Assembly (NCBI GenBank): GCA_902729315.2 | Contig: LR746270.1 | Coordinates: forward strand, 3,682,501 to 3,746,500 | DNA: 64,000 bases | Direction: 5' to 3' | Source of the DNA: Spirodela intermedia | Lineage: Eukaryota; Streptophyta; Magnoliopsida; Alismatales; Araceae | Part shown: positions 53,451 through 64,000 of the stretch, one piece after another | Position numbering within the stretch: position 1 is the stretch's first letter | Layout of the letters: each line of letters begins with the position of its first letter | Translations under genes and position numbers: made by a program | Notes under the pieces: generated by a model | Database searches by the model: none | The model's input: only the letters and a program-made list of their open reading frames with translations | Told to the model about the DNA's origin: nothing

Positions 53451-54935
53451 CAAGGGAAATATTTGAGAGCACATTTTGGAAATGTCTCATATTGTGTTGA
53501 AACATAAGGCATTAAAATTAGAGTAATTAGAAGATTTTTTAGTACATTAAATTTTTATTTCATTTTTTCTAAAATTAAGTCAATTTAAGATAATCTATAA
53601 TTGTAAAAAGAAACACTAGTTCCTTAAAGAGCTCAACTCACATTATTGCAAGAGGAAGAAATGTTGAAGTGAAAGAGATACAGAATTGCTCATTTGGCTG
53701 TGACTTTTAAGGGAAAAATAAAAAATGACTTAAAGACAAAGAGGATGTAAGTATTCTATTGTGAAGAAAAATACAAAATAAGTAAATAAGGAAGTTTATT
53801 ATTTCTTTTGTAAGTATGGTGGACATATACAGAAAGATTAATCCAAGTATCGAACTTAATGTGCAAAGAAAGGCAAGCTTCTCACTTTTTTTTTGTTTAG
53901 AGGTAAATTTTACTTTTGTTCCCTTGGAATTTTTGGTGGAGTTATTTTGGTACTAATATTCACATAAGTGTATCTATGTGAGATGCTCTACTATCAAAAG
54001 TCACTTAATGTTGAGAGATACATCTCCAATAGTGATGACAATAAGGTTGTAGTGAAGGCTTTAAGGATTTTTAGATTATTATTAGAGGCTAGTTAAAGTT
54101 TTAATTTTAATCAGATGTATGCTTTACCTCTTTCACACAATTTGATTTCTATTTTTACTTTAAACAAATTCACTTCTTCTTCTTATCTATTTGAAAATAA
54201 GAAATTTAGTCTCTTCTATAATTCATATCACATCAGTATTGATTTATTTTACCAGATTATGATAACCAATATGTATTTGATGTTATAGTTTCTTCTAAAA
54301 AAATTCTACATATAAGATCAAGAAGTATAAAAAGGAAATTAATTAGTGAGAATTTTTCTTTATCATTACCGAATTTCTTGGGCCATACATCTAAATGGAG
54401 AAATGACAGACTTATGTATACAAAAAAATCTTAACTCACTTGATTATAAGAATTTTCACGTGTTAATTATATCAAGAGAAAATGAGTAAACAAAAGGAGA
54501 ATATGTTTCAATTAAGTTTTAGGTGTTTAAGAATTAATACATATTGATATATGTCAGTCATTTTCTATGACTTTGTAGAATGGTCAATTATATTCTATTA
54601 TGTTCATAGATGATTATTCTTGAAATAGTTATATATATCTTATTTTAAAGAATTTTTAATCCTTTAATGTGTTCAATAAATATAAGACCAAAGTTGAAAA
54701 TAAACTCAATAAAAAATTGTCCCTCAAATTGGTGGAGAACACCGTGGTAAATATGATGGATCAGATGAACAATATCTAGAATATTTTAGTAACTTTTTAA
54801 AAGAGTATAATATTATCTCATAGTATATAATGTTGAGATCTCCTAACATAAGTGATGATACTAAGGGATGAAATCCAAAATTTAAGGATATGGAAAAAAG
54901 TATGCTTAGTCAATTATCCTTGTAAAAACTTGTAG
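53450..54935 (+). mobile_element. Old Ty1/copia element, gag to integrase remnants
   Basis: Translation in pieces shows a zinc-knuckle remnant (CKYGGHIQKD) near 53,808 and copia integrase-core remnants from about 54,540: FIDDYS then YIYLI near 54,605, GGEHRGKYDGSDEQY near 54,730, and DMEKSMLSQLSL just before the break at about 54,935. Stops and shifts interrupt every part. Order and wording are those of the common plant copia class with integrase before reverse transcriptase. Confidence 0.8.
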
Positions 54936-54939
54936 CAAG

Positions 54940-56750
54940 AATCATTAAATATTATAATTTATTTGGTAAATAATGTCTTTACTATCATAAATTAATAATT
55001 AGTTAATACTATGTTTTTACACATTAACTCATGATAAATTGACTTATATTTATTTTAAACTAAGAAAATGAGTTTATTATATGATTAATGTAATTTTTAG
55101 TTGATTATGTAATTTTGTATATTTTTTTTATTGATATATTTAAGTTAAAATAAAAAATACAAAAAAAGGGGGACATGTTGGCTAGTTGGCACTCGAGTGG
55201 TAAATTTAGTCGAGGAAGTCACGAGTTGAGCTCGAGTGACTAAGGAACTCATGTAGAGCACGCTTGTGTCACTCTCCTTCCACATCATTAGGGGTTAGCT
55301 GTGCATGGAGCAAGACGTGTTCATACACACATGTATATGTGGGGGTAGACCACCTCATTTCATGAAGCCTTCTCCTTAAGGGGTTTTAGTCATTATGTTT
55401 TTGAGAGAGGGAGCTTGAAAGTAGAATGAAGTTTACAATTATATTAATGTGGGACTAAAATGCGGTTGGAACACGTTGGTCAAATAATTTCAAAAATACC
55501 TCCACATTAATAGAAGGTAATGTAGTCATTTTCTCACTATTTTAAAGATATTTTGGTAATTAGTTAAGCCTCTTTCATGCATCCAGGTGACCGATGAAGG
55601 TTCAAATCTCACAAATGTCAAAATTCACTATTTTTATCTATTTTAACTCTATGATTTTTGTCATAGAGTTACTAGAAGCACTTGATCATTGACGAAAACT
55701 TTGTCAATGATAATCTCAGATCAATGTTAAAATGATGAAATATTCTAAATAAAAAGATTAAGAGTTTATAGAAGAAATCATATCCTATTATTCAACCAAT
55801 GAGTTGTCACTGAGAATAAGGTGATCCACCAAGATATTTGTCATGATCTTCTCATAATGTTCTAAATGTGATAATGAGCCTTATCTTGTTGTGTGGACAT
55901 GAGGATGAAGCTCCTTGAGACATATTTTACCTCTATCAAGCTCTACCCTACCAAGTGACAGTTGTTAGAGAACCATCTTTGCTAAACACATGCTTTATCA
56001 GGTGACAATTGCCATAGATATTTCACCACTACTTACCTTTGCCTTTTGGACTTTATATAGAAATCTAGAGAGTGTTCATGACTATGCATGTCTAAGGAGA
56101 GACTTTGAGGCCATGGACAGCCCTTGAAAACCTTTCAAACTTATAGAATTTTAGCGATCATTGTCATGATGCTGAAGCTTTATTTTCCTTATCGTAAATT
56201 AGTTTAATACCAAAATTAATTATAGTTGGCTTGAATTCAATTTTTAAAACTATTCTTTAGTCTATTACAATTTATTTCATATTTATAGATCTTAATTTCA
56301 TCAATCGGATCGTTTCTAATCACTTACACAATAATCACTTAGTGGAACTTTGTTTATGCTCCAATTAGTATTCTTTAGGCATTAACATCCACCTTACATC
56401 AAGACCTGATTTTTTTTCTTCTCTAAATTTAAAAAGGATTTTTAGTGATATTTTAATCTAAATATCATAGAAAATTATATTACTTGAGAAAGAATCTGAA
56501 ATTATACTTGATAATAAATCTGAAATTATTTCATATTATCTTACATCTTGATAATAAATTCTCACTATTTTTGGAGCATTTTATCTAATTATAATTTTTA
56601 TATATATATATTTGTTAATATACTTTAAACATTCTAAAAATTAGTGTTTTCTATTTTTCTAAATCTTTAATTTGTGTGATTTAATAAAAATAAATAATTC
56701 ATGTCAGTAAAAAATGTTATGAATTAACAATAAGAACCAATTATAGGTCT
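54940..56750. repeat. Repeat of about 1.8 kb, copy 2, inserted inside the old copia pol
   Basis: Same sequence as 50,960-52,740, diverged. It lies between two parts of one copia polyprotein: integrase reading stops at about 54,935 and resumes at about 56,790. It is therefore a later insertion into the element. Confidence 0.75.
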
Positions 56751-56789
56751 TGAACATACAAGAAACTTAGTTGAAAACATTTGTACATG

Positions 56790-58445
56790 TATAATTAATT
56801 ATCTACTGAAGTCAAGACCTTATAGGTCTATTGAAATGAAACTTGACTTCATAGCTGTTAGTTGTTATTTTATTAGATACCATGAAAGGTCAAAGAGGTA
56901 TAAGTTTTATGATCTCAATATTAAGATTATTTTTGAGACAAAAAATGCTTGATTCTTTGAAGAAATTAAGTTTGTAATGGGGATAAAAATATTTTCTTTT
57001 TGAAGAGGGATATGTTTCGATTTCTTTTTTAACTATCGACAATGATTAAATTAGATATTGTATGACCTTTTTTAAGAGGTAACATTTGATCAAAATCAAA
57101 GTAACACTTGATCAAAATTATGTTCTCACACCTCTCATTTTAGAAGAATAAACACAACAATCTCAAGAATTGATTTCATTAAGTAAATTCAATATAGAAA
57201 GGAGAAGTGTAATTCTAGGTAATTATATTATTTTTCTTTGAGAACATGAGGTTGATATCATAATGATGGAGGATAATTCTATCAACTATATTATAGAGGT
57301 CTTATTCTCATAATAAATAGATGTTGTTAGGGAAGAGATTAAATATATGAAAGATAATAATATTTGGGATCTCATCCCATTACTTGAAAGCATAAAGTCC
57401 ATTTTTTGTAAATGAATATTTAAGACCAAAAAGATTAGAAAGGTAATGCAGAGATATTATGTGCATCTTGTTGCTAAGAGATTTACTTAGAAGGAAGATA
57501 TTGATTATAAAGAGATTTTCTATCTAATTTCATCAAAAGACTCTTTTAGAATAGTAATGACACTTATGACACATTTTTATCTTGAGTTATATTAGATGAA
57601 TATAAAAACTATGTTTCTAAATAATGACATTGATGAAATGAGTTATATGTTGAAGTTATAAACTTTGTATTGAGAGATGTAAATAAAATGGTGTAAACAT
57701 TTACAAAATCTATTTATGATTTCAAGAAGGTTCTTGTAAAGTTACCATATGTTTTATCAAGTTATCATTTTATTTGGTTTCGATTGTTTGATGAATATGA
57801 TTCTTGATTGTATGTATCATAACTTAAGAGCAAATAGTTTTTGGTTGTAAATGTTGATGACATTATTTGCTAGTAAAGATATATAATTATTATGTGAAAC
57901 CAAAATATTTTTGTCAAAGGATTTTGAGTTGAAGTGTCTTGATGATGTTATTTTGTATTGTGGATGTAGATATATTAAGATTGGTCTCTACATATGCTTA
58001 GGTTGTTAAAAAAAAGATTCATGGGTAAAGATCTAGAAAGATTCAGCATGTAAGATTGTAAACTAGTGATACCTTTGTGGTTAAAAGAGAAATTTAACCT
58101 CAATTGGTGATCAAAAAGTGATTAAGATGTTAAAAGATACATAAGTTTTTTTATGTATTAACTATATGAAGTCTTATGCATGCTTATGTATGTATGCTTT
58201 TGAATATAATATACATTATTAGAATGGTGGATAGATACTTAAGTAATATATGTGTCGATCACTAGAAGTAAACTAAAAGAGTCATGTGGTGCCTCTAGAA
58301 AATACAAAATGTGTTCACATATAAGAAACAGATCATCTAGACATCATTCAATACTCGGATGTCAATTTGAGTAGATACATTGATAGTAGAAGAGCTACTA
58401 CATGCTATATGTACTTGCTGATAGGAGTAAGGAGGCACATACTGT
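56790..58445 (+). mobile_element. Old Ty1/copia element, post-integrase, reverse transcriptase and RNase H remnants
   Basis: Readable pieces in order: ERSKRYKFYDL after the integrase (about 56,880), NNIWDLIPLLE then RYYVHLVAKRFT and DIDYKEIF, SSKDSFRIVMTLMTHFYLEL and FLNNDIDEMSYM of the reverse transcriptase (57,350-57,660), KDFELKCLDD (about 57,920), MVDRYLSN (about 58,230) and SRYIDSRRATTCYMYLLIGV of the RNase H (58,370-58,430). Many stops and shifts are present, so the element is inactive. Confidence 0.85.
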
Positions 58446-58636
58446 CTAAGTTCTTTGTCACCTCTAACAGTTCCTTTGCAAGGAAGACCAAAATCTTTGA
58501 CAAGCCAGCAACCTTGTCAAAGAATGAGAGGATTTTTATCTTAGTAATAGATCTGATTTTTAGAGCTTGTAGACCATCACCAATAGGTGTGGTTGGAACC
58601 CCATGAAGTTATTCTTCACATTGCTTGGCATCACCA

Positions 58637-58977
58637 CTAGCAGTCCATTTCAATTCAAACATATACAATAGCACACCAAAGTTGTTAGACCTTTGACTTT
58701 CAATTCTTGCATAATGTGTGAGCACTTGGCCCCTTATTTATAGACAAGAGTGGTTTGTCTCCTAGTATTAGTTTTTAATTTTCCCAGCATAAAAGTAAAA
58801 TATGAATTAGTTTATACACATATTTAACCCCATACTTATGAGAGATTTTGTAATTAATTATTAATCTTTAATGAATCACTTTAATATGGATTAACTTACT
58901 GATTGTTGTATAATACATCATTCATATATAATTATCCACATTAAGATCAAATCTATCAATCTCTCACTTTGGCAACA
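58637..58977 (-). mobile_element. Decayed copia-type LTR, inverted relative to the one at 49.9 kb
   Basis: Read on the minus strand it starts TGTTGCCAAAGTGAGAG at 58,977 and shares GGTTAAATATG, GGAGACAAAC and TATAAATAAGGGGCCA with the plus-strand LTR at 49,869. A weak primer-binding-site-like word (TGGTGATGCC) follows at about 58,636-58,627. The opposite orientation means it is not the 3' LTR of the plus-strand element. Confidence 0.65.
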
Positions 58978-59402
58978 TATATATGATAACCTACTATTGT
59001 GTGCCTCATCAACAAGGACGATAACCTCACCTCCTAAGGTTGAGACCCTCACCTAGAAGGGCTCTTCTACTAACAGATGGCATAACATCTGTTCCTCTGT
59101 TGCTAACATCAAGAAGCTATATGCCCAAAGGTCCAGTACTCTTTGTAGGCTTGACCTCTACAACAAGAAGTTCATCTAGATGGGCTATTTTGCTTCATCA
59201 ATGGGCCATTTTTCATCATTAAGGTCACATAGAAGCCTATGACTATAGGCAAACACAAGGTAGCCACATGGACTCATAGGTTAAAAATGGGCTTCAATTT
59301 AAAGACCTTTTCCTTTGTCAACCTAAAAGAGTACCGGATTATTAGTGGCTATTAGATAATGCGCCTATATTTACAATCACAATTGCAAGAGCCCACCAAA
59401 CC

Positions 59403-59713
59403 TAACAACCCCCCTCAAGCCCAGGCCCAATAAAGATCCACTTAGATAGAAAAGTGGGCCCAATGCATATGGAGACGTTATGTAATCCTCTCTCCACGAT
59501 CTATGGCTCGCTCGCTTCAAGAGAAGAATAAAAATATGATAATGGAATTCTATTACGTTTTATTTGGGACTATATCCCAGATTTTGAAAAAGTGAACAAG
59601 GAGCGCCCAGTCAATCATTAATCCACCCTCAAAATAAACAGGACAACGGCTGATCGGCCCACTTTTCTATCTAAGTGGATCTTTATTGGGCCTGGGCTTG
59701 AGGGGGGTTGTTA
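59403..59713. repeat. Perfect 58-bp inverted repeat with 195-bp spacer
   Basis: The arm 59,403-59,460 and the arm 59,656-59,713 are exact reverse complements (for example CAGGCCCAATAAAGATCCAC against GTGGATCTTTATTGGGCCTG). The related region at 41.85-41.92 kb has only one arm-equivalent, so the inverted copy was added in this copy only. Confidence 0.95.
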
Positions 59714-60194
59714 TGTAATCCTCTCTCCCTCTTTCTCTATCTCAGTTTCTCCCTCCGTCAAAATAATGGCATACCAAGTCAGAGTGGGGAGGGGGCACGT
59801 GGTGAGAAATTTCCACCACGTCGTCATGTCCAACTGCGTCAACAAAGTCAACCAGTGCTGCATGTTGTCATAATCCGCGCTACCACCTCTAATAGAAAAG
59901 CAGAGTAATCACAACCTCTTGCACCCGCGAGTCCACGGCAGAGAACTTTGATCCTTTCGGGACATTTTTTTCTTGAAAGTCTCCAACAACGAAGAATAAC
60001 AGGTCTAGCCCGAATTCAGGGCCAAAAGTCAATCGACGTGCATGGAATTTTTCCTAATTCTTATAAAAAAAATGTCAACTTCTCCGCCACTGCCATCTCC
60101 GTCAACCCTCGCCCCCACCCTTCCCAGTGAGGTGCCGAAAGTGCAGACTCTAAAAGACCATACAACCCATCAAGTTCGCAGCTCCACGCCGGCC

Positions 60195-60986
60195 ATGGAA
60201 AGGAGAAATATCGTCGGAGTGCTTCTGCCCACGTTGGTGGTGGTGGTGGGAATCCTCGCCGCCGTGGTGGCTACGGTCGCCGGCTCTCCACCAGAGCCCA
60301 TCGTGAAGTGCAAGTCCGTCAACTCCGACTGCACCGTTACTAACACCTACGGCGTCTTCCCCGACCGCACCACCTGCCGCGTCGCCGCCGTCGCTTACCC
60401 CGCGGACGAAGCAGAGCTCGTGGCCGTCGTCTCCACCGCCACCGCAAAGAAACAGCACATGAAGGTGGTCACCGAGTACGGCCACAGCATCCCGAAGCTG
60501 TCCTGCCCCGGCGGCCCCGTTGGCACCGGGTTGGCCATCAGCACTCAGAAGCTGAACAGGGTGGTGGCCATCGACGCTAAGGCCAGACGGATGACCTTCG
60601 AAGCCGGCATCACCCTACAGCGGCTCTTCGCCGCCGCCGCCGCCGAGGGGCTGCCGCTGCTACACAGTCCCTACTGGTACGGGGTCACTCTTGGGGGCCT
60701 CCTCGCGACGGGCGCCCACGGCAGCTCCCTCTTCGGAAGGGTTCCGCTGTGCACGAATACGTGGTGGGGATGCGGCTGATAGTCCCCACCGCCGCCGCGG
60801 CCGGCGGAGTCCAAGCCAGAGTCGTCGACCTCCGAGAAGGCGACCCGGATCTCTTGGCGGCCAAGGTCGCCCTTGGTGTTCTCGGTGTCGTCTCCCAGGT
60901 AGAGTATATCCTTGCTATAGAATAGAAACCGAAACATTAGGTTTAGCATGTAGAATCTTCGTCTCACCCGAGATGGCCGTCCTCAG
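60195..60986 (+). pseudogene. L-gulonolactone-oxidase-like gene, first exon, frameshifted and truncated
   Basis: Starting at the ATG at 60,195, the frame gives a signal peptide (VGVLLPTLVVVVGILAAVVA), CTVTNTYGVFPDRTTC, a FAD-domain block with VTEYGHSIPKLSCPGG, the [20 protein letters not shown] stretch and [17 protein letters not shown]. After that a single base is missing at 60,736/60,737; the next frame continues with the family sequence ([14 protein letters not shown], then [17 protein letters not shown]) up to a splice donor at 60,899. Similarity to the 49-kb copy continues into the intron until about 60,986, where a copia LTR starts. The substrate-binding C-terminal two-thirds is absent in this window. 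Intact relatives are FAD-linked oxidases linked to ascorbate synthesis. An earlier in-frame ATG at 60,042 is less likely because the 49-kb copy keeps the 60,195 equivalent. Confidence 0.85.
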
Positions 60987-60987
60987 G

Positions 60988-61285
60988 TGACACTGCAGCT
61001 GTGAACGGGAGCCTTGCACGTGGGCCCCCCTGTTCGCATAACGGCATGGTGCGGTTATGCGAGAAGTGCTCTGACGTGTACACGTCAGAGCACGTTGTGC
61101 GGTAATGCAGAATTTTCTGCATGACGCGCATTACTGGCCAGTCTTGGCCAGTTAGTTATTTCTTACGGTTATTTCTTTCCCACTTTGTTTTCTTATTTCA
61201 AAGGACTGTAAGAGTTTTTTTAAACAGCGTGATGATCTCGCCGGCGACGTCTTAACTGCCGTCGTCTCTCCGACGAGTTTTGACA
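60988..61285 (+). mobile_element. 5' LTR of a younger Ty1/copia element
   Basis: It begins TGACACTG right after the gulonolactone-oxidase-like intron and ends TTTTGACA, two bases before the primer-binding site. It is about 298 bp and contains a chain of palindromes at 61,036-61,152. The 3' LTR would be outside the window, so the borders rest on the TG/CA ends and the primer-binding site. Confidence 0.7.
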
Positions 61286-61287
61286 AG

Positions 61288-61299
61288 TGGTATCAGAGC
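61288..61299 (+). promoter_or_regulatory. Retrotransposon primer-binding site
   Basis: TGGTATCAGAGC is the standard plant copia primer-binding site, complementary to the 3' end of initiator Met tRNA. Confidence 0.92.
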
Positions 61300-61375
61300 A
61301 CCCAGGTTGCGGGCCGGGACTCGATCGCGGCAAGGTACAGCCGTTGGAATCGAGAACGCGCAATCGAGACGCGCT

Positions 61376-63999
61376 ATGGCAGGAGGAAAGGACGGCGCGG
61401 TCCAGAGGGTGATTCGTGTGAGGTGAGCGCCGGGACCGGGTTCCCAATGCTCACCAAGACCAACTACTCCGACTGGGCGCTGCTCATGAAGGTCAAGCTC
61501 AGAGCCCGGTTGCTCTGGACCGCCATTGAGAAAGGGGGCGTCGAACCCCATGAAGACATGCAGGCGCTCGACGCGCTCTGCAGCGCCGTGCCGCCGGAAA
61601 TGTGGCCGGTGATCGCGGACAAGGAGACGGCAAAGGAGGCCTGGGAGGCTATCGCCACCATGCGGATCGGCGATGACCGCGTAAAGAAGACGTCGGCGAC
61701 GTTCAAGGAGGGAGAGTCTGTTGAGGACTACGCGCTGCGTCTCAACAGCATGGCGTCGACTCTCACCACCCTCGGCGACAAGGTCGAAGAGACGCAGGTA
61801 GTGGAGAAGATAATCCGCAGTGTTCCCCAGCGTTTCAGACAGATCATGGTCGCGATCACGATGCTGCTCGACGTGTCGACGCTCACCGTCGCGGATTTGA
61901 CGGGTCGACTCAAGGCGGCGGAGGATGCCTTCGAGAAACCGCCGTCGGCTATGCACCACGACGGCAAGCTGTACCTGACCGAGGAAGAGTGGGACGCACG
62001 GCGGAGGAAGCGTGATGCTGAGAAAACTGGTGGTGGAGGTAGCAGCAGCGTGACGCACCGTGGCGGACATGGGCCGGGGCGCGGGCGCGGCCGTGGCAGC
62101 GACAAGGGCTCGTCATCAGGCGGCCTGACGGGCAACTCAGGCCGGCCCAGCGGTGATGAGTGCAGGAGATGCGGGAAGCTGGGCCACTGGGCCCGCGAGT
62201 GCCGCTCTAAGCCCAAGAAAGAGCAGGCCCACGTCGTCCAGGATGAGGAGGAGGCCTCGCTCCTTCTCGTGAAGTCAACGACGGCCATATCGACGGCGCC
62301 GCCACCAACCTCCACTCCACCACGTTTTGCTGCGACTCCGCAGGCAGAGGATCGGCTCCGGCGTGCAAGCCCACCGCCGCCGGGAGCAAAAGGGGTCCCC
62401 GTCAATGGAGGGGCCGCCAAAGAAGAGAAGAAGCCAGGCGCCCAGACCCAGATCCATCTGCGGGAAGAGAAGGTGTTCGCCCACCTTGAAGAGGAGGAGC
62501 TGCGTGATGAGGAGGCGTGGGTCGTGGACACGGGCGCCACGAACCACATGTCGGGTTCCCGTACGGCTTTCACCGAGCTGGACACGGCGGTGCTTGGGAC
62601 GGTGCGGTTCGGCGACGACTCGGTGGCGCGGATCGAAGGCCGGGGGGCAATCGTGTTCCTGTCCTTCGCGGGGGTGTATTACATTCCCCGACTGACGACG
62701 AACATCGTCAGCGTCGGCCAACTCGATGAGGCCGGGTACCATATCGACATCGAGAAGGGGGCGATGAAGGTCCATCAGCCAGGCGGACGGCTCCTGGCGA
62801 AGGTGATGCGCGGAAGAACCGGCTGTACATTCTCCACGCCAAGCTGGTTCGGCCGGTGTGCCTGGAGGCGCGGGGAGTCGAAGAAGCTTGGAAATGGCAC
62901 GCGCGCCTCGGACATGTCAACATGGCCGCGCTGCGTAAGATGGCTCGGGAGGAGCTGATGCGCGGGTTGCCGGCAGTTGGTCAGGTGGACCAGCTGTGTG
63001 AGGCGTGTCTCGCTGGCAAGCAGAAGCGGTCGCCGTTCCCCGAGCAGGGAGAGTACCGGGCGCGGCGTGTTCTGGAGCTGGTGCACAGCGACCTCTGTGG
63101 TCCGATTGCGCCGGAAACGCCAAACGGTAGCAAGTATTTCCTGCTGCTCGTGGATGATCGAAGCCGGCACATGTGGGTGGCCATGCTGCCTTCAAAGGAA
63201 CGTGCTGCAGTGGCCATCAAGGAGATCAAGGCTCGGGCAGAAGGCGAGTCAGGACTGAAGCTGGGAGCGCTCCGTACTGATCGGGGCGGCGAATTCACCT
63301 CACATGAGTTCGCGGAGTACTGCGCGGGAGAAGGTATTCATCGTCAACACACGGCGCCATACAGCCCGCAGCAGAATGGCATCGTCGAGCGCAGGAACGG
63401 CACGGTGGTAGCAACCGCGAGGAGCATGCTCAAGGCAAAGGGACTGCCGGGCTGGTTTTGGGGTGAGGCAGTGGCAACTGCTGTATACATCCTGAACCGG
63501 CGGCGCACCATCTGAAGGTGTTCGGATGCATCACCTACGTCCTGAACACGACACCACATCTCAAGAAGCTGGAGGACCGCGGCCGCAAGATGATCTTCAT
63601 CGGCTACGAGTGCGGATCAAAGGCCTACCGTGCCTACGATCCCACCACGAGGCGTGTCCATGTGACACGGGACGTGGTGTTCGACGAAAATGCCCAGTGG
63701 GACTGGGGCAGCGGCGCGGAGCAAGGGGATGCGGGCAGCCACGACGACATGTTCACATTGGAGTATGCCGTCGGGAACCAGGTACCTCCGGAGCTCGATG
63801 GCGCCATCGAGGTACTTGATGATGATGCGCCGGGACCGGAGCCAATGTCGCCACCGTCCGTGCACTCCAGTGGGGGAGCGGTGCCGATTGAAGATGGAGG
63901 AAAGGAGGTGGAGTTCGCCACTCCACCCAGTGTCCACATCGACCACCTGGATGCTAATCACGATGATGTGCCACTCCGGTTCCGCAAGATCGACGACAT
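61376..63999 (+). mobile_element. Younger Ty1/copia element: gag, protease and integrase, frame-broken
   Basis: The main frame (61,423-62,958) holds copia gag (from MLTKTNYSDWALLMKVKL), a CCHC zinc knuckle CRRCGKLGHWAREC (62,162-62,203) and the protease site WVVDTGATNHMSG (62,518-62,556). Near 62,811 one base is lost and the polyprotein continues in the frame used by 62,856-63,515: the HHCC-type zinc finger (WHARLGHVNM...CEACLAGK), then integrase with HSDLCGP, RTDRGGEF and PYSPQQNGIVERRNGT, carrying the D,D,E residues. Around 63,505 a stretch of perhaps 20-25 codons is missing and the frame changes again, resuming at HHLKVFGC and running to the window end. A first gag ATG at 61,376 is out of frame by one base. 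Order gag-protease-integrase marks Ty1/copia. The high GC of this element contrasts with the AT-rich old element next to it. Reverse transcriptase and RNase H would lie to the right. Confidence 0.93.
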
Positions 64000-64000
64000 C

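Noticed and set aside
58446-58636. Possible gene fragment (readable stretch on both strands)
   Set aside because: No family could be recognised; by position it may be leader or gag of the inverted element, but I cannot support a call.
61252-62585. Long minus-strand frames opposite the copia gag
   Set aside because: They are antisense to a well-recognised gag and protease and have no recognisable motif.

Overview
The window is nuclear DNA of a flowering plant. Genes are split by GT-AG introns, several proteins carry plastid-type transit peptides, and plant-only families are present (VQ protein, PP2-A10-like, SHW1-like, Ty1/copia elements). Very GC-rich coding exons inside AT-rich introns and spacers suggest a monocot, but the sequence alone does not fix the species. 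Long GA/CT microsatellites are unusually common.

Positions 1-43,300 are gene-dense. In order: a DEAD-box helicase like RH16 (minus, running off the left edge); a small plastid membrane protein resembling SHW1 (plus); proline iminopeptidase (plus, with a one-base insertion); the bifunctional purine enzyme ATIC/PurH (minus, 12 exons); a two-RRM hnRNP A/B-type protein (minus); a PP2-A10-like membrane protein (minus, intronless); a BSD-domain protein (minus); an organellar EngB GTPase like EMB2001 (plus); a VQ-motif protein (minus); an LCAT-like acyltransferase (minus); and a small GC-rich gene of unknown function (plus). Two pairs are head to head and could share promoters: helicase/SHW1-like and BSD/EngB. 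Most splice junctions were set by reading frame plus family conservation, and exon lists are in the entries.

Positions 43,300-64,000 are a decayed, repeat-rich region. The small gene at 42.9 kb has a dead tandem copy at 45.4 kb, with diverged copies of its downstream DNA at 43.3-48.8 kb. Two copies of an L-gulonolactone-oxidase-like gene are present. One is split: its 5' flank is at 41.7-42.3 kb and its first exon at 49.0-49.9 kb, with about 6.7 kb between. The other (59.2-61.0 kb) has a one-base deletion and is cut off by a copia element. Between them lies an old copia element (gag zinc knuckle, integrase, reverse transcriptase and RNase H fragments at 53.5-58.4 kb), itself interrupted by a 1.8-kb repeat, with two LTR remnants in opposite orientation at 49.9 and 58.6 kb. 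The right end holds a younger copia element (LTR, primer-binding site, gag, protease, integrase) with frameshifts; its reverse transcriptase would lie outside the window.

I found no single convincing new biological system. The most notable items are the split gulonolactone-oxidase gene, a duplicated 3' splice site and a homopolymer frameshift in the proline iminopeptidase gene, two GC-AG introns, a 58-bp perfect inverted repeat, and a chain of palindromes inside the young copia LTR.
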